A DNA stretch of 64,000 nt from Bacteroides ovatus. GTDB lineage: Bacteria > Bacteroidota > Bacteroidia > Bacteroidales > Bacteroidaceae. The stretch lies in the NCBI RefSeq assembly GCF_001314995.1, contig NZ_CP012938.1, positions 5,394,001-5,458,000 of the forward strand, written 5' to 3'. This document shows, one piece after another, positions 9,695 to 16,514 of the stretch; position 1 is the first letter of the stretch; every line of letters begins with the position of its first letter. The notes beneath the pieces are model-generated. The model saw only the letters and a list, made by a program, of their open reading frames with translations, was not told the DNA's origin and did not search any database. Made by a program: the position numbers and the translations under genes.

Positions 9695-9862
9695 CTTATC
9701 AAGCAGGTCTTCTGGCTCATCCCGCTTATCGCGCCTTCCCAGCTTTCACCAGTGGCAAAGAGTGCGATAAACTTTAATAGGACTTACAGCTGCGAGTACA
9801 GCTCCGGATTTTCACCGGGATTCCCTTTTAATTCCAATCGACACTTCGATAGGAAACTTAAC
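9695..9862 (-). promoter_or_regulatory. Cobalamin (AdoCbl) riboswitch
   Basis: Read on the minus strand, the segment has the class signatures in order: GGTGAAAATCCGG, then GCTGTACTCGCAGCTGTAAG, the B12 box GCCACTG (complement of 9750-9756), GGGAAGGCG, and GATGAGCCAGAAGACCTGC near 9700-9720. These match the conserved core of AdoCbl riboswitches. It lies about 170 bases upstream of the DUF4465 gene and should switch off the transport operon when cobalamin is abundant. Between the aptamer and the ORF, a hairpin (CATTCGTT/AACGAATG, about 9565-9602) could serve in the expression platform. Confidence 0.95.
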
Positions 9863-9867
9863 TGGTG

Positions 9868-9875
9868 CAAAGTTA
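9868..9875 (-). promoter_or_regulatory. -7 promoter box of the B12 operon
   Basis: The minus strand reads TAACTTTG, a match to the Bacteroidetes -7 consensus TAnnTTTG, just before the riboswitch 5' end. No clear -33 TTTG is seen in the AT-rich upstream stretch. Transcription starting here would place the aptamer at the very 5' end of the mRNA. Confidence 0.6.
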
Positions 9876-10058
9876 AGAGTTATTTTTTATATAATTTCTT
9901 TTTTCTCCATTTTTTTCTGATAACAGCTTTTATGAATATAAAAATGTACTCTTTCTACCATTTTTTAGTTGCGAATAACGATATGCCATTGCCCAATCAT
10001 TTATTTTTTAATTCGTCTTCTCCCCTTATGTCGGCAATTCCTGTCGGGTGATTTTTAT

Positions 10059-10272
10059 GCAAAGGTACAGCGTTCGGTCAATTGCCAAGAGCCGCAAATG
10101 CTAACGTTTTGCGAATTTTACAGCAGCCTTCCGCAAATCGCAGATTGGGGTATTCCGTAAAATCCGCCCGCCGTTCACTTGTCTTATTTGCCTCGATCCG
10201 TCTGTCAGTCCTGCATAAAAATCATTCCCCAACGAGAAGCCGAAAGAGCTTCAAGAAGAGGGAAATAAAAAG
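10059..10272 (+). promoter_or_regulatory. Structured leader L1 upstream of the 10297 gene
   Basis: First member of a recurring leader type. It has the box GCAAAGGTA (10059-10067), then hairpin H1 with arms GCGAATTTTAC (10111-10121) and GTAAAATCCGC (10157-10167) with CCTTCC in the loop. Hairpin H2 follows, GAAGC/GCTTC (10236-10252), and finally GAGGGAAATAAAAAG (10258-10272), 25 bases before the ATG. The same order recurs near 10973, 34182, 43408 and 45590. The complement of the first box reads TACCTTTGC, a -7 consensus facing left. Confidence 0.6.
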
Positions 10273-10296
10273 TTTAACAAATTAAAATTTACAATT

Positions 10297-10779
10297 ATGC
10301 ACAGCAGGATTTTTCAAATTTCAACGGAGCCGATAGACAAAGAAAACTATCTGAATGAGGACACACTCCAGCAAGGAGACGGGAGCTTCTATGACTATTG
10401 TTCAGAAATAGACGAGGAAAACCGTAAAGAGGATATTGCCAATTTGGTCAATTATGCCTTACCCAACGGAATGTTCGAGCTTATATCCGATGACACCATG
10501 CGCTATAATGGTGGCATAGAGCAATGGAAAGAGGAGTATGTCGCCAATATCAAAAAGAGAGCGGATGCTCTTACGGCAGATAATATGTTGGAATGGGGGT
10601 CGACCTATTATCTCAAACAGGCAGTGGAAAATCCGTTGGATGTCGCCTATCATTTCTATTTGGATGGCGACGGCTGCCAATCTTTTGCCGAACAGTCCTT
10701 TGCGTTTATGGAGTTTGTTTGTAGGCTTGAACCGGGAACGATACTCTACATCGGAGGAGTTGTTGATTACCACTTCTGA
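10297..10779 (+). CDS. Hypothetical protein (160 aa), element accessory gene
   Basis: A 160-residue soluble protein with no signal peptide or membrane segment. It is acidic at the N-terminus (DYCSEIDEENRKEDIANLVNY) and rich in aromatic residues toward the C-terminus (DVAYHFYLDGDGCQSFAEQSFAFMEF). I do not recognise the family. It is expressed alone: a long structured leader precedes it and a strong terminator follows 20 bases after the stop codon. The leader type is shared with the ParB-like and methylase-helicase genes, so it probably belongs to the same regulon of the mobile element. It is the first element gene to the right of the B12 operon, and is divergent from it. Start chosen at the only ATG after the AATTATG leader end. 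Confidence 0.6.
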   Translation: MHSRIFQISTEPIDKENYLNEDTLQQGDGSFYDYCSEIDEENRKEDIANLVNYALPNGMFELISDDTMRYNGGIEQWKEEYVANIKKRADALTADNMLEWGSTYYLKQAVENPLDVAYHFYLDGDGCQSFAEQSFAFMEFVCRLEPGTILYIGGVVDYHF

Positions 10780-10799
10780 TGTTTGTCCGAAACATTGGC

Positions 10800-10838
10800 A
10801 ACCACCCGCTTTTGAGGCGGGTGGTTACTCTCTTTTTT
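10800..10838 (+). terminator. Rho-independent terminator
   Basis: Perfect 10-bp stem AACCACCCGC/GCGGGTGGTT followed after a few bases by a T-rich run (TCTTTTTT). It ends the 10297 gene. Confidence 0.85.
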
Positions 10839-10972
10839 GCACAGGCTCACCGGTTACTTTTATAAATATGCTCTGCAGAGCTTCCGCCACCGGTTTCACT
10901 GCCGGTATATTCCTTTTTTAAGGGTATAATCCCTTCACTACCCCGACATACGCCACAGGCTTGTTTTCGTGT

Positions 10973-11184
10973 GCAAAGGTACGGTGGACGAACATGGTTC
11001 AAGTACCGCTATCGCTACCTGAAATAAAATTTGATGACAACTTTCCGTAATCGGAGATAACGGTATTTCATAAAATTTCATCGCAGGTTCCTTGTCCGTC
11101 GTTCTTGTATCCCCCGTTTGGAACGCACATGAAAACAACCCTTTTGGGCGAAGTCAGAAGACTTCAAGAAAAGGGAAATAAAAA
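10973..11184 (+). promoter_or_regulatory. Structured leader L2 upstream of the 11204 gene
   Basis: The 10839-11203 gap holds no gene. It carries the box GCAAAGGTA (10973-10981). A large hairpin H1 follows, with arms 11017-11037 and 11068-11088 (about 17 of 21 pairs, sharing ACCTG/CAGGT and AAATTT cores) and CTTTCC in the loop. Hairpin H2 is GAAGTC-agaa-GACTTC (11150-11165), followed at once by AAGGGAAATAAAAAA. The layout matches leader L1 although the stem bases differ. The reverse complement of the first box forms CTTG-N18-TACCTTTGC, a plausible leftward promoter. Confidence 0.6.
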
Positions 11185-11203
11185 ATCAATAAATCAAAAG
11201 ACA

Positions 11204-11671
11204 ATGAGCAAGTACGATTTCATCAAGCAAGGCAACCTCCTTTATTGGCACACTGCCGATAACGATGTAGAATGTCGAATTATCTCAACTCCCGAAAAAG
11301 TGGATAGCGACAGTATTATTTTAATCGCAACAGGTTCTTCAGAGATTGAAGTCTTGGCATCGGAGCTATCACCTATTGGCTCATCGAGAAGCCACAAAGA
11401 GGAATTTTTGCGCTGGAAAAAAGAGCGTGAAGCCGAGGGCATGGAGTTTTTCAACCGTCTTTCCGAAGTCATGGAAACAGACAATGATTTGGCTGTAGGC
11501 GATATGGTGGCGTTTACTAACGACTACGGGGTGGTATTTGGCCCCAAAGAAGTATTAGCTTTCAGAAAACCTTGGAATGGCGGTAGATGCGTATATATCG
11601 ACAGTGATGCCTATTGGTTCCCAGACCGTCCCGGACAACTCACCATACTCAGCAAAGGAGGTACAGAATGA
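11204..11671 (+). CDS. Hypothetical protein (155 aa)
   Basis: I start at MSKYDFIKQGNLLYW (11204), not at the upstream ATG, because the intervening segment is the untranslated leader. The 155-residue protein is soluble and acidic. It has a beta-rich start (NLLYWHTADNDVECRIISTPEKVDSDSIIL) and a C-terminal segment that looks like a small barrel fold (VAFTNDYGVVFGPKEVLAFRK, then RCVYIDSDAYWFPDRP). I recognise no family. It is the first gene of a three-gene plus-strand unit; its stop overlaps the start of the next gene (ATGA), indicating translational coupling. The three genes end at a terminator shared with the convergent ArdC operon. Confidence 0.6.
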   Translation: MSKYDFIKQGNLLYWHTADNDVECRIISTPEKVDSDSIILIATGSSEIEVLASELSPIGSSRSHKEEFLRWKKEREAEGMEFFNRLSEVMETDNDLAVGDMVAFTNDYGVVFGPKEVLAFRKPWNGGRCVYIDSDAYWFPDRPGQLTILSKGGTE

Positions 11672-11925
11672 CAAACGAAGACAAAATCTTAAAACGGCTT
11701 TGCGGCAATATTGCCGCAGGTCGTTTCAACTGGCGGAAATACTGCACACCGCAACTTTACTTCGGTTGGGAGATTTGTGTTACCCCTCTGCATTGCTCTT
11801 ACGGACAGATAGGTTACACCGTTCATTTCCCTTATACCAATATACCGGAAGTGGAATACGATTGGGAAATGGGCAAACTGACCATTGACGGCGAGAAGTG
11901 GAAAAGTTATTTGCGGAACGAATAA
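11668..11925 (+). CDS. Small hypothetical protein (85 aa), coupled to upstream gene
   Basis: Starts at MTNEDKILKRL, where the ATGA overlaps the stop of the preceding gene. The 85 residues contain a helical basic start (ILKRLCGNIAAGRFNWRKY) and a beta-rich middle (FGWEICVTPLHCSYGQIGYTVHFPY). There is no signal peptide or transmembrane helix. I cannot assign a function. The tight coupling to the 11204 gene suggests that the two products act together or are needed in fixed ratio. Small gene clusters of this kind are common accessory content in Bacteroidales conjugative elements. Confidence 0.55.
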   Translation: MTNEDKILKRLCGNIAAGRFNWRKYCTPQLYFGWEICVTPLHCSYGQIGYTVHFPYTNIPEVEYDWEMGKLTIDGEKWKSYLRNE

Positions 11926-11936
11926 TAAATATCAAT

Positions 11937-12311
11937 ATGGCACAGAATTTTTATACCAAATGGCAGAACGCTATCCTTGCAGATGCAGGAGGCTATGTTT
12001 CAAAAGAGTATCGCAGTTTCCAGACAGCATTGGTACGTGAGATTTCCAAATATGCAACGGCGGTCGGTGCACAGGTGGCATCCAACTTAAAAGGACATTA
12101 TGATACCTCATGTTTCATCGAGCGCAACGGCAAGTTCGTTTACATCAGTCACTCTTCCACGTTAGCCCGAATGGGCGGCGGCGTAAGAGTTGAACTTGAT
12201 TCGTTTCTGATACGGACAGCCCAACACGCAAAAGACTACAGAGGAGGATATAACCAATATTGTGACATGGCAAATTTGCAGTCCATGATGGATGATTTAC
12301 TGAAAGAATAA
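11937..12311 (+). CDS. Small hypothetical protein (124 aa)
   Basis: Starts at MAQNFYTKWQNAIL (11937), 11 bases after the preceding stop; the longer frame would overlap that gene. The protein has 124 residues and no membrane segment. Its recognisable pattern is a helical N-terminus (EYRSFQTALVREISKYATAVGAQ), a central beta pair (HYDTSCFIERNGKFVYIS) and a glycine-rich turn (ARMGGGVRVELDSFLIRTAQH). I do not recognise the family. It is the last gene of the three-gene unit before the bidirectional terminator. Confidence 0.58.
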   Translation: MAQNFYTKWQNAILADAGGYVSKEYRSFQTALVREISKYATAVGAQVASNLKGHYDTSCFIERNGKFVYISHSSTLARMGGGVRVELDSFLIRTAQHAKDYRGGYNQYCDMANLQSMMDDLLKE

Positions 12312-12326
12312 AAAACCGAAAACAAG

Positions 12327-12362
12327 AAAAGATGCGGAGCCAACCGGTTCCGCATCTTTTTC
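12327..12362. terminator. Bidirectional terminator between convergent units
   Basis: Arms AAAAGATGCGGA (12327-12338) and TCCGCATCTTTT (12349-12360) form a perfect 12-bp stem with A/T tails on both sides. It lies between the plus-strand 11937 gene and the minus-strand ArdC gene, so it can stop transcription from both. Confidence 0.9.
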
Positions 12363-12371
12363 TTTCCATCC

Positions 12372-14060
12372 TTACCGGCGCATACCGACGCTGTATTCAG
12401 CCTCTTGTAGCTCTGCCCGATACTCTTCCAGTTCGTTCAGCTTCTCGTTCACGGCTTGCAGGTTGGCATCCAACCCGATATTGTGGTCGTAAGGGAAACG
12501 ATGCTGCGCGACCAGCCCGGCATTGGTGGGCTGCCCGACATCAAGCATATCGGAGTCCTTGTTATATTCGACATACAGCACGTCGCCGTTCGGCATCTCG
12601 AAGGCCGGAATCTTTTGATGCGCCAAAGCGGAGAACTGTTCCGCCGCCATCTCCCTGGCAACCTCTTTTATCGTCTCTCCGGCAATATCGACACCGTAAC
12701 GCCGGATATGGTCGCGAATTTCCTGCTCCGTGAATTTCAACATCACCTCGTAGGTTCCCCCGACACTCCCGTTGTACACGACAGCGAAATTCTCATCCTC
12801 GGCAATTAGGCTGTCACCCTTGTTGTTCGTGGCTGATAAATAAGTATGCTGTTCGTTGATGCCGTTGCCGTCGTAATACTCCTTGGCAAGCGTCAGCAAT
12901 CCCTCGCAATCGCCTTTCTCCCGGAGTTCGTCAAGCGGCCTCGTGTCATCCGAAAATTGGAGATACGCGACAGAGGAATAAAATGTCTTCTCCTTTGCCG
13001 CCGCTCCGTTTTCCTGCTTCTCGCCGACATTTTGTTCCAGTTCTTGCGCTATCTTATCCACCTTCTGGGTAATTATCGAGGTTGCCCTTTTCACGTCCAG
13101 GAGCGTTGTCTTGATGAATTGCGGCGATTCCTTCAGCTCATCGAGCCATCCTTTGAGGTATGCACAACTTTCTTCCTTGATATGCTTGGTCATGCCGTAA
13201 CGCTGTGCGACCAGTGCGCTACCTAACTCTGCCACCAGTTCCTCACGGGCATATTCAGGAGAACCGAAGGTAGTCGGCTTGAACCGATCGAGAACACCCT
13301 CCGCACCGGTCGAGTGCGTCATCTCATGGAACAGTGTCCCGTAAAACGATTCTCCCGATCTGAACTGTTCCTTTTCCGGCACGATGATTTCATTCTTCGT
13401 GATGGAATAGTAGGCGTCATTCTGATATTTCGGCGTAATCGGACAAATCCACAGGTTATCCCTTATCATCGTATCGACTGGGGCAAAACTGTAATGCTCG
13501 CCCTCCTCGATTGCCGGACGCGAATTTTCCTGCTCCAGTTTTTGCCACAGCTCCGGTCGCGCTTCCTGCAAATTGGTCTGCGCAACATTGAAGACCCTGA
13601 AAACCTGCATCTTCGGATAAACATTGTACTGTTCCTTTTCGTCATCGGAGAGTTTCTTGTAATCGTCATACTTGATTTTCTCCTTGGTCTCCTTATGGAT
13701 ACAAGTGAACGTGGTGAGCATGACCGGAAAGGACTTCTCGCCACGAAGCACGGAGACACGCGGCAGTTCCTCTCCATCCTTGCCGGACTTATTGAGCTTC
13801 TGAACACAATCGAAGGTGCAGAAACGGGGAATCTTGTACCCTTCTTTCTCGCAGTGCAAAAGCAGCATAAAAGCATTCATCCCGTTGTACTCGCGCCCGT
13901 GAAGGTTGCGAGGCCACTGCAACGCACCCTCGGTAAACCAAGGCTTTTTCCAGTCCTTTTGAATGCCCTCGATTTTCTCGATCATCATTTCGGCGAACAG
14001 GTCGAGAGCCTTGTCCTCGCTGTTCGGTCCGTCGGCATTCTTCTTTCTGTAACCGGCCAT
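12372..14060 (-). CDS. ardC: ArdC-type antirestriction protein with zincin metallopeptidase domain
   Basis: A 562-residue protein. Residues about 15-150 match the ArdC N-terminal ssDNA-binding domain (MMIEKIEGIQKDWKKPWF, LHGREYNGMNAFMLLL, FPVMLTTF). Residues about 190-320 form the zincin-like peptidase with the zinc motif HEMTH and the downstream EELVAELGSALV glutamate. A long C-terminal extension (about 340-562) is acidic and ends in a coiled-coil-like NEKLNELEEYRAELQEAEY. ArdC proteins protect incoming single-stranded conjugative DNA from restriction. This is the last gene of the long minus-strand operon, ending at a shared terminator. Both zinc histidines and the catalytic glutamate appear intact. 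Confidence 0.85.
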   Translation of the reverse strand: MAGYRKKNADGPNSEDKALDLFAEMMIEKIEGIQKDWKKPWFTEGALQWPRNLHGREYNGMNAFMLLLHCEKEGYKIPRFCTFDCVQKLNKSGKDGEELPRVSVLRGEKSFPVMLTTFTCIHKETKEKIKYDDYKKLSDDEKEQYNVYPKMQVFRVFNVAQTNLQEARPELWQKLEQENSRPAIEEGEHYSFAPVDTMIRDNLWICPITPKYQNDAYYSITKNEIIVPEKEQFRSGESFYGTLFHEMTHSTGAEGVLDRFKPTTFGSPEYAREELVAELGSALVAQRYGMTKHIKEESCAYLKGWLDELKESPQFIKTTLLDVKRATSIITQKVDKIAQELEQNVGEKQENGAAAKEKTFYSSVAYLQFSDDTRPLDELREKGDCEGLLTLAKEYYDGNGINEQHTYLSATNNKGDSLIAEDENFAVVYNGSVGGTYEVMLKFTEQEIRDHIRRYGVDIAGETIKEVAREMAAEQFSALAHQKIPAFEMPNGDVLYVEYNKDSDMLDVGQPTNAGLVAQHRFPYDHNIGLDANLQAVNEKLNELEEYRAELQEAEYSVGMRR

Positions 14061-14065
14061 ATTAC

Positions 14066-14674
14066 TTACTGATTATAGTTAGACGAATCCGCCACATATT
14101 GCGTCAGTTCCTCCACCTTGCAGGAAAGATTGATTTTCCCGTTATGTGCCGACAGGTTCATTTCACCTATGGCATCCACCTTTATACCCGGCTGTAGCCA
14201 CGCATCGCGCTCCTTGCCGAAACAGAAGAAGCGCACCCACTGGTATTCGAAGCCGTCATCGACCTTCTCCGCACTGAACGCCGAGAACACCGTATAAGGC
14301 TGGTCTTTCTTATCCCTTTTCTCCTCGATATTCTGGCCGACTTTACCACGAAATGCCAGCTCACCCTTGACGCAATCCGCATCATCCGTAGCGGCATTGC
14401 AGATTTCATCGGCGAACAGGTTGAAATAGAGCTTGTCACCCCGGCGTTTGAGATACATCGTACCCCTCACTTCCACACGGGAGCCGTTCCGATAACCGGT
14501 GGCTTCTTCCTGACTGCACTCCTTGCGGACATCCACCTCGATAGTATGCCGTCCACCCGTTGCCGGAATCTGTACCCGGAGCGGAAATGCCATAAACTCC
14601 TTTTCCTCTCTGTTCTTGCGAACCGACGCATCGCGGCCGATAACGCCGCATACCGTAACATTACATTTAATCAT
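14066..14674 (-). CDS. OB-fold single-stranded-DNA-binding-like protein
   Basis: I prefer the start at MIKCNVTVCGVIGRDASVRKN (202 residues). An upstream in-frame extension exists but looks like leader. The N-terminal 110 residues have the SSB/OB pattern of strand-turn-strand segments: VTVCGVIGRDASV, FMAFPLRVQI, HTIEVDVR, GSRVEVRGTMYLKRRGDKLYFNLFADEI. A second OB-like half follows (VKGELAFRGKVGQNI, PYTVFSAFSAEK, WVRFFCFGKERDAWLQPGIKVDAIGEMNL). It probably coats transferred single-stranded DNA or helps priming. It lies 5 bases upstream of ardC, which also acts on single-stranded DNA. The usual acidic SSB tail (DDIPF) is absent. Confidence 0.65.
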   Translation of the reverse strand: MIKCNVTVCGVIGRDASVRKNREEKEFMAFPLRVQIPATGGRHTIEVDVRKECSQEEATGYRNGSRVEVRGTMYLKRRGDKLYFNLFADEICNAATDDADCVKGELAFRGKVGQNIEEKRDKKDQPYTVFSAFSAEKVDDGFEYQWVRFFCFGKERDAWLQPGIKVDAIGEMNLSAHNGKINLSCKVEELTQYVADSSNYNQ

Positions 14675-14756
14675 CTGTTTTTTGTCTTTAATGATACATG
14701 GATCATCCGACAAGTGATACATGGGTTGATTGATGTTGAACTGTTGGAGGGTACGG

Positions 14757-14933
14757 TCAGTCAGGCGCACGTATCATCGCCCAGACCATCCATCCGGCGA
14801 TGGCTAATTGCACGCCCACGACAACGAGCGTCCCGATCCACCCCAACAGCAGGTAGCAGAACCGGACGTGCAACGCAAGGATGGAGACTCCCGCCAGACA
14901 TTTGCATAGCTGTATCATCACGCATTTTACCAT
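14757..14933 (-). CDS. Small membrane protein (58 aa)
   Basis: Found by hand translation, too short for routine ORF calling. It starts MVKCVMIQLCKCLAGVSILA and ends MIRAPD. Two hydrophobic stretches are visible: CLAGVSILALHV and YLLLGWIGTLVVVGVQLAIAGWMVWAMI. The second is long enough to span the membrane. It is 12 bases downstream of the glucosaminidase/M23 gene and upstream of the OB-fold gene, in the same operon. Its function is unknown; it could anchor or regulate one of the wall hydrolases. Codon use and the tight spacing support it as real, but the evidence is only positional. Confidence 0.5.
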   Translation of the reverse strand: MVKCVMIQLCKCLAGVSILALHVRFCYLLLGWIGTLVVVGVQLAIAGWMVWAMIRAPD

Positions 14934-14945
14934 ATCGCCATGCCT

Positions 14946-16502
14946 TTATCTTCGCAGGTTTTCCGTCTGTCCCTGTTGCCGGGACATCTCTTGCTCGAAA
15001 TTCTGTGAGGCCGCTTCCGACAGGATAACCGTATTCAGCATACCGGTTACACGCATCCGTTTGGTCTCTTCCGTGAGTGTGCCGTTGTTCAACGTGGCAG
15101 ACAACCGGTTCAGCTCGGAAGCGGTCAGCTCCCGCGAGACACGCAGTTCCCCATTGTCCGCTTTCAGAATGGCCTTGCCGTTCTCGCCGATAGTCAGGTC
15201 GCAGTTCTTCATATTCGGCAACAACGGCTTCAGGTCGATGGTACGAAGATCCATCGCGGTGGATATCATCGCCTTCTGTTCCTCTTCGTTCCGGTTGTCA
15301 ATCTGTGTGGCCAGCAGCATCAGGGAGGCGAAAGCGGTCATCGCCATCTCCACAATCGGGTCGTTGCATCCCGACATTCCCACACCGCTATCCTCCGACG
15401 AAAGGAGTTTTTTCATCCATCCGTCGGGCGAAAGGTTCTTTTCAGGCACGGTATCTTCCGCCGCCTTGTATTTGGCGAGCAGGTCATTCCCGTTGTGCAG
15501 CATTTGCAATTTGATATGTCCTTTCTGTGCGATTTCAGCCAGATACGCCGCAGGGTCTATATCCCGTTTCGTCCCGTCGGCATAGATATTCTTCACACCG
15601 AAATGCAGATGTTCCCCGGTCGTCCGTGTTCCCGTATTGCCCGATGTGCCGAGCCGTCCGCCGGCCTGTACCGTATCGCCGACCTTGACGGAAATCTCCT
15701 TGAGGTGCATATAGGTACATTGTACCTTGCTGCCGTCCGTCCGGGCATATTCCACCGTCAGCGACTTGCCGCCGGGCGTATTCTTGTTCTGGTTTACCGC
15801 CACGACCTTGCCGCCGTTCTCCGTAGCCAGTACCGCATCGCCTTTGCAACGTATATCCACGCCCTTGTGCATCTGTTGCTTTGTGCCGTCCAACGGGTCT
15901 TGCCGTGTTCCGAACGGAGAGGTAATGAACAGAAATTCCTCCCGTTCCACCGGGAACGAATACCCCGTTCCATGTTCCGCACCTTCGGAGGTCTGGAGCG
16001 GATTGTGTTCTACCCCGAACTGCCTGCCTTGTGCCGCCATCTCCTGCATCACCTGCCTGTCATACTTCTGCAAGCCGTTCTGCTCAATGATTTTTTGCAG
16101 GTTCTCGGCATACTTGCCGCCTGTGGCGTAACCGGCTTTCTCAATGCTTTGTGCCCAGCCCTTGTAATCGTCCGGGGAGAGTTTGAAGCAACCGGCATAG
16201 CGGCTGTTCTCCTTCAAAAAGCGGGAGTGATGCTCGTATGAATCACCCACGCTGTCATAGCTGCAGAACTTTTCATTCGGCTTATCATCGGTGTAGATTC
16301 CGTATTTGCCGCCTCCGGCAATCCACGAGGGTGTCGCCTTGATGCCGAAATGGTTGTTCTCGTTCCTCGCCAGACGGCTCTGTCCGTTGCTGCTTTCCAG
16401 TATGCCTTGCGCCAATGTGACGGAAGCCGGAATGCCATACCTGCGCATCTGTGCCATCGCATAATCCGCGTATTGCAGTGCATATTCCTGATTCTTGCTC
16501 AT
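14946..16502 (-). CDS. Conjugation-associated wall hydrolase: glucosaminidase plus M23 peptidase
   Basis: The start is MSKNQEYALQYADYA at 16502; AAGGAG lies 8 bases upstream, whereas a GTG 9 bases earlier would overlap it. Residues about 5-150 are a FlgJ/LytG-type glucosaminidase domain (VTLAQGILESSNGQSRLARN, NNHFGIK, YDSVGDSYEHHSRFL). Residues about 200-320 are an M23/LytM peptidase with HKGVDI and GEHLHFGV, the zinc ligands. A C-terminal 180-residue helical tail has no match I know. Such dual hydrolases open the peptidoglycan for the conjugation channel. No signal peptide is seen, so export may use the secretion system itself or a non-classical route. Confidence 0.82.
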   Translation of the reverse strand: MSKNQEYALQYADYAMAQMRRYGIPASVTLAQGILESSNGQSRLARNENNHFGIKATPSWIAGGGKYGIYTDDKPNEKFCSYDSVGDSYEHHSRFLKENSRYAGCFKLSPDDYKGWAQSIEKAGYATGGKYAENLQKIIEQNGLQKYDRQVMQEMAAQGRQFGVEHNPLQTSEGAEHGTGYSFPVEREEFLFITSPFGTRQDPLDGTKQQMHKGVDIRCKGDAVLATENGGKVVAVNQNKNTPGGKSLTVEYARTDGSKVQCTYMHLKEISVKVGDTVQAGGRLGTSGNTGTRTTGEHLHFGVKNIYADGTKRDIDPAAYLAEIAQKGHIKLQMLHNGNDLLAKYKAAEDTVPEKNLSPDGWMKKLLSSEDSGVGMSGCNDPIVEMAMTAFASLMLLATQIDNRNEEEQKAMISTAMDLRTIDLKPLLPNMKNCDLTIGENGKAILKADNGELRVSRELTASELNRLSATLNNGTLTEETKRMRVTGMLNTVILSEAASQNFEQEMSRQQGQTENLRR

Positions 16503-16514
16503 AATCGTCACTCC

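Noticed and set aside
10059..10067. TACCTTTGC (minus strand) as the main promoter of the B12 operon
   Set aside because: A closer -7 box at 9868-9875 places the riboswitch at the 5' end of the transcript as usual; the distal box may add or make antisense RNA.
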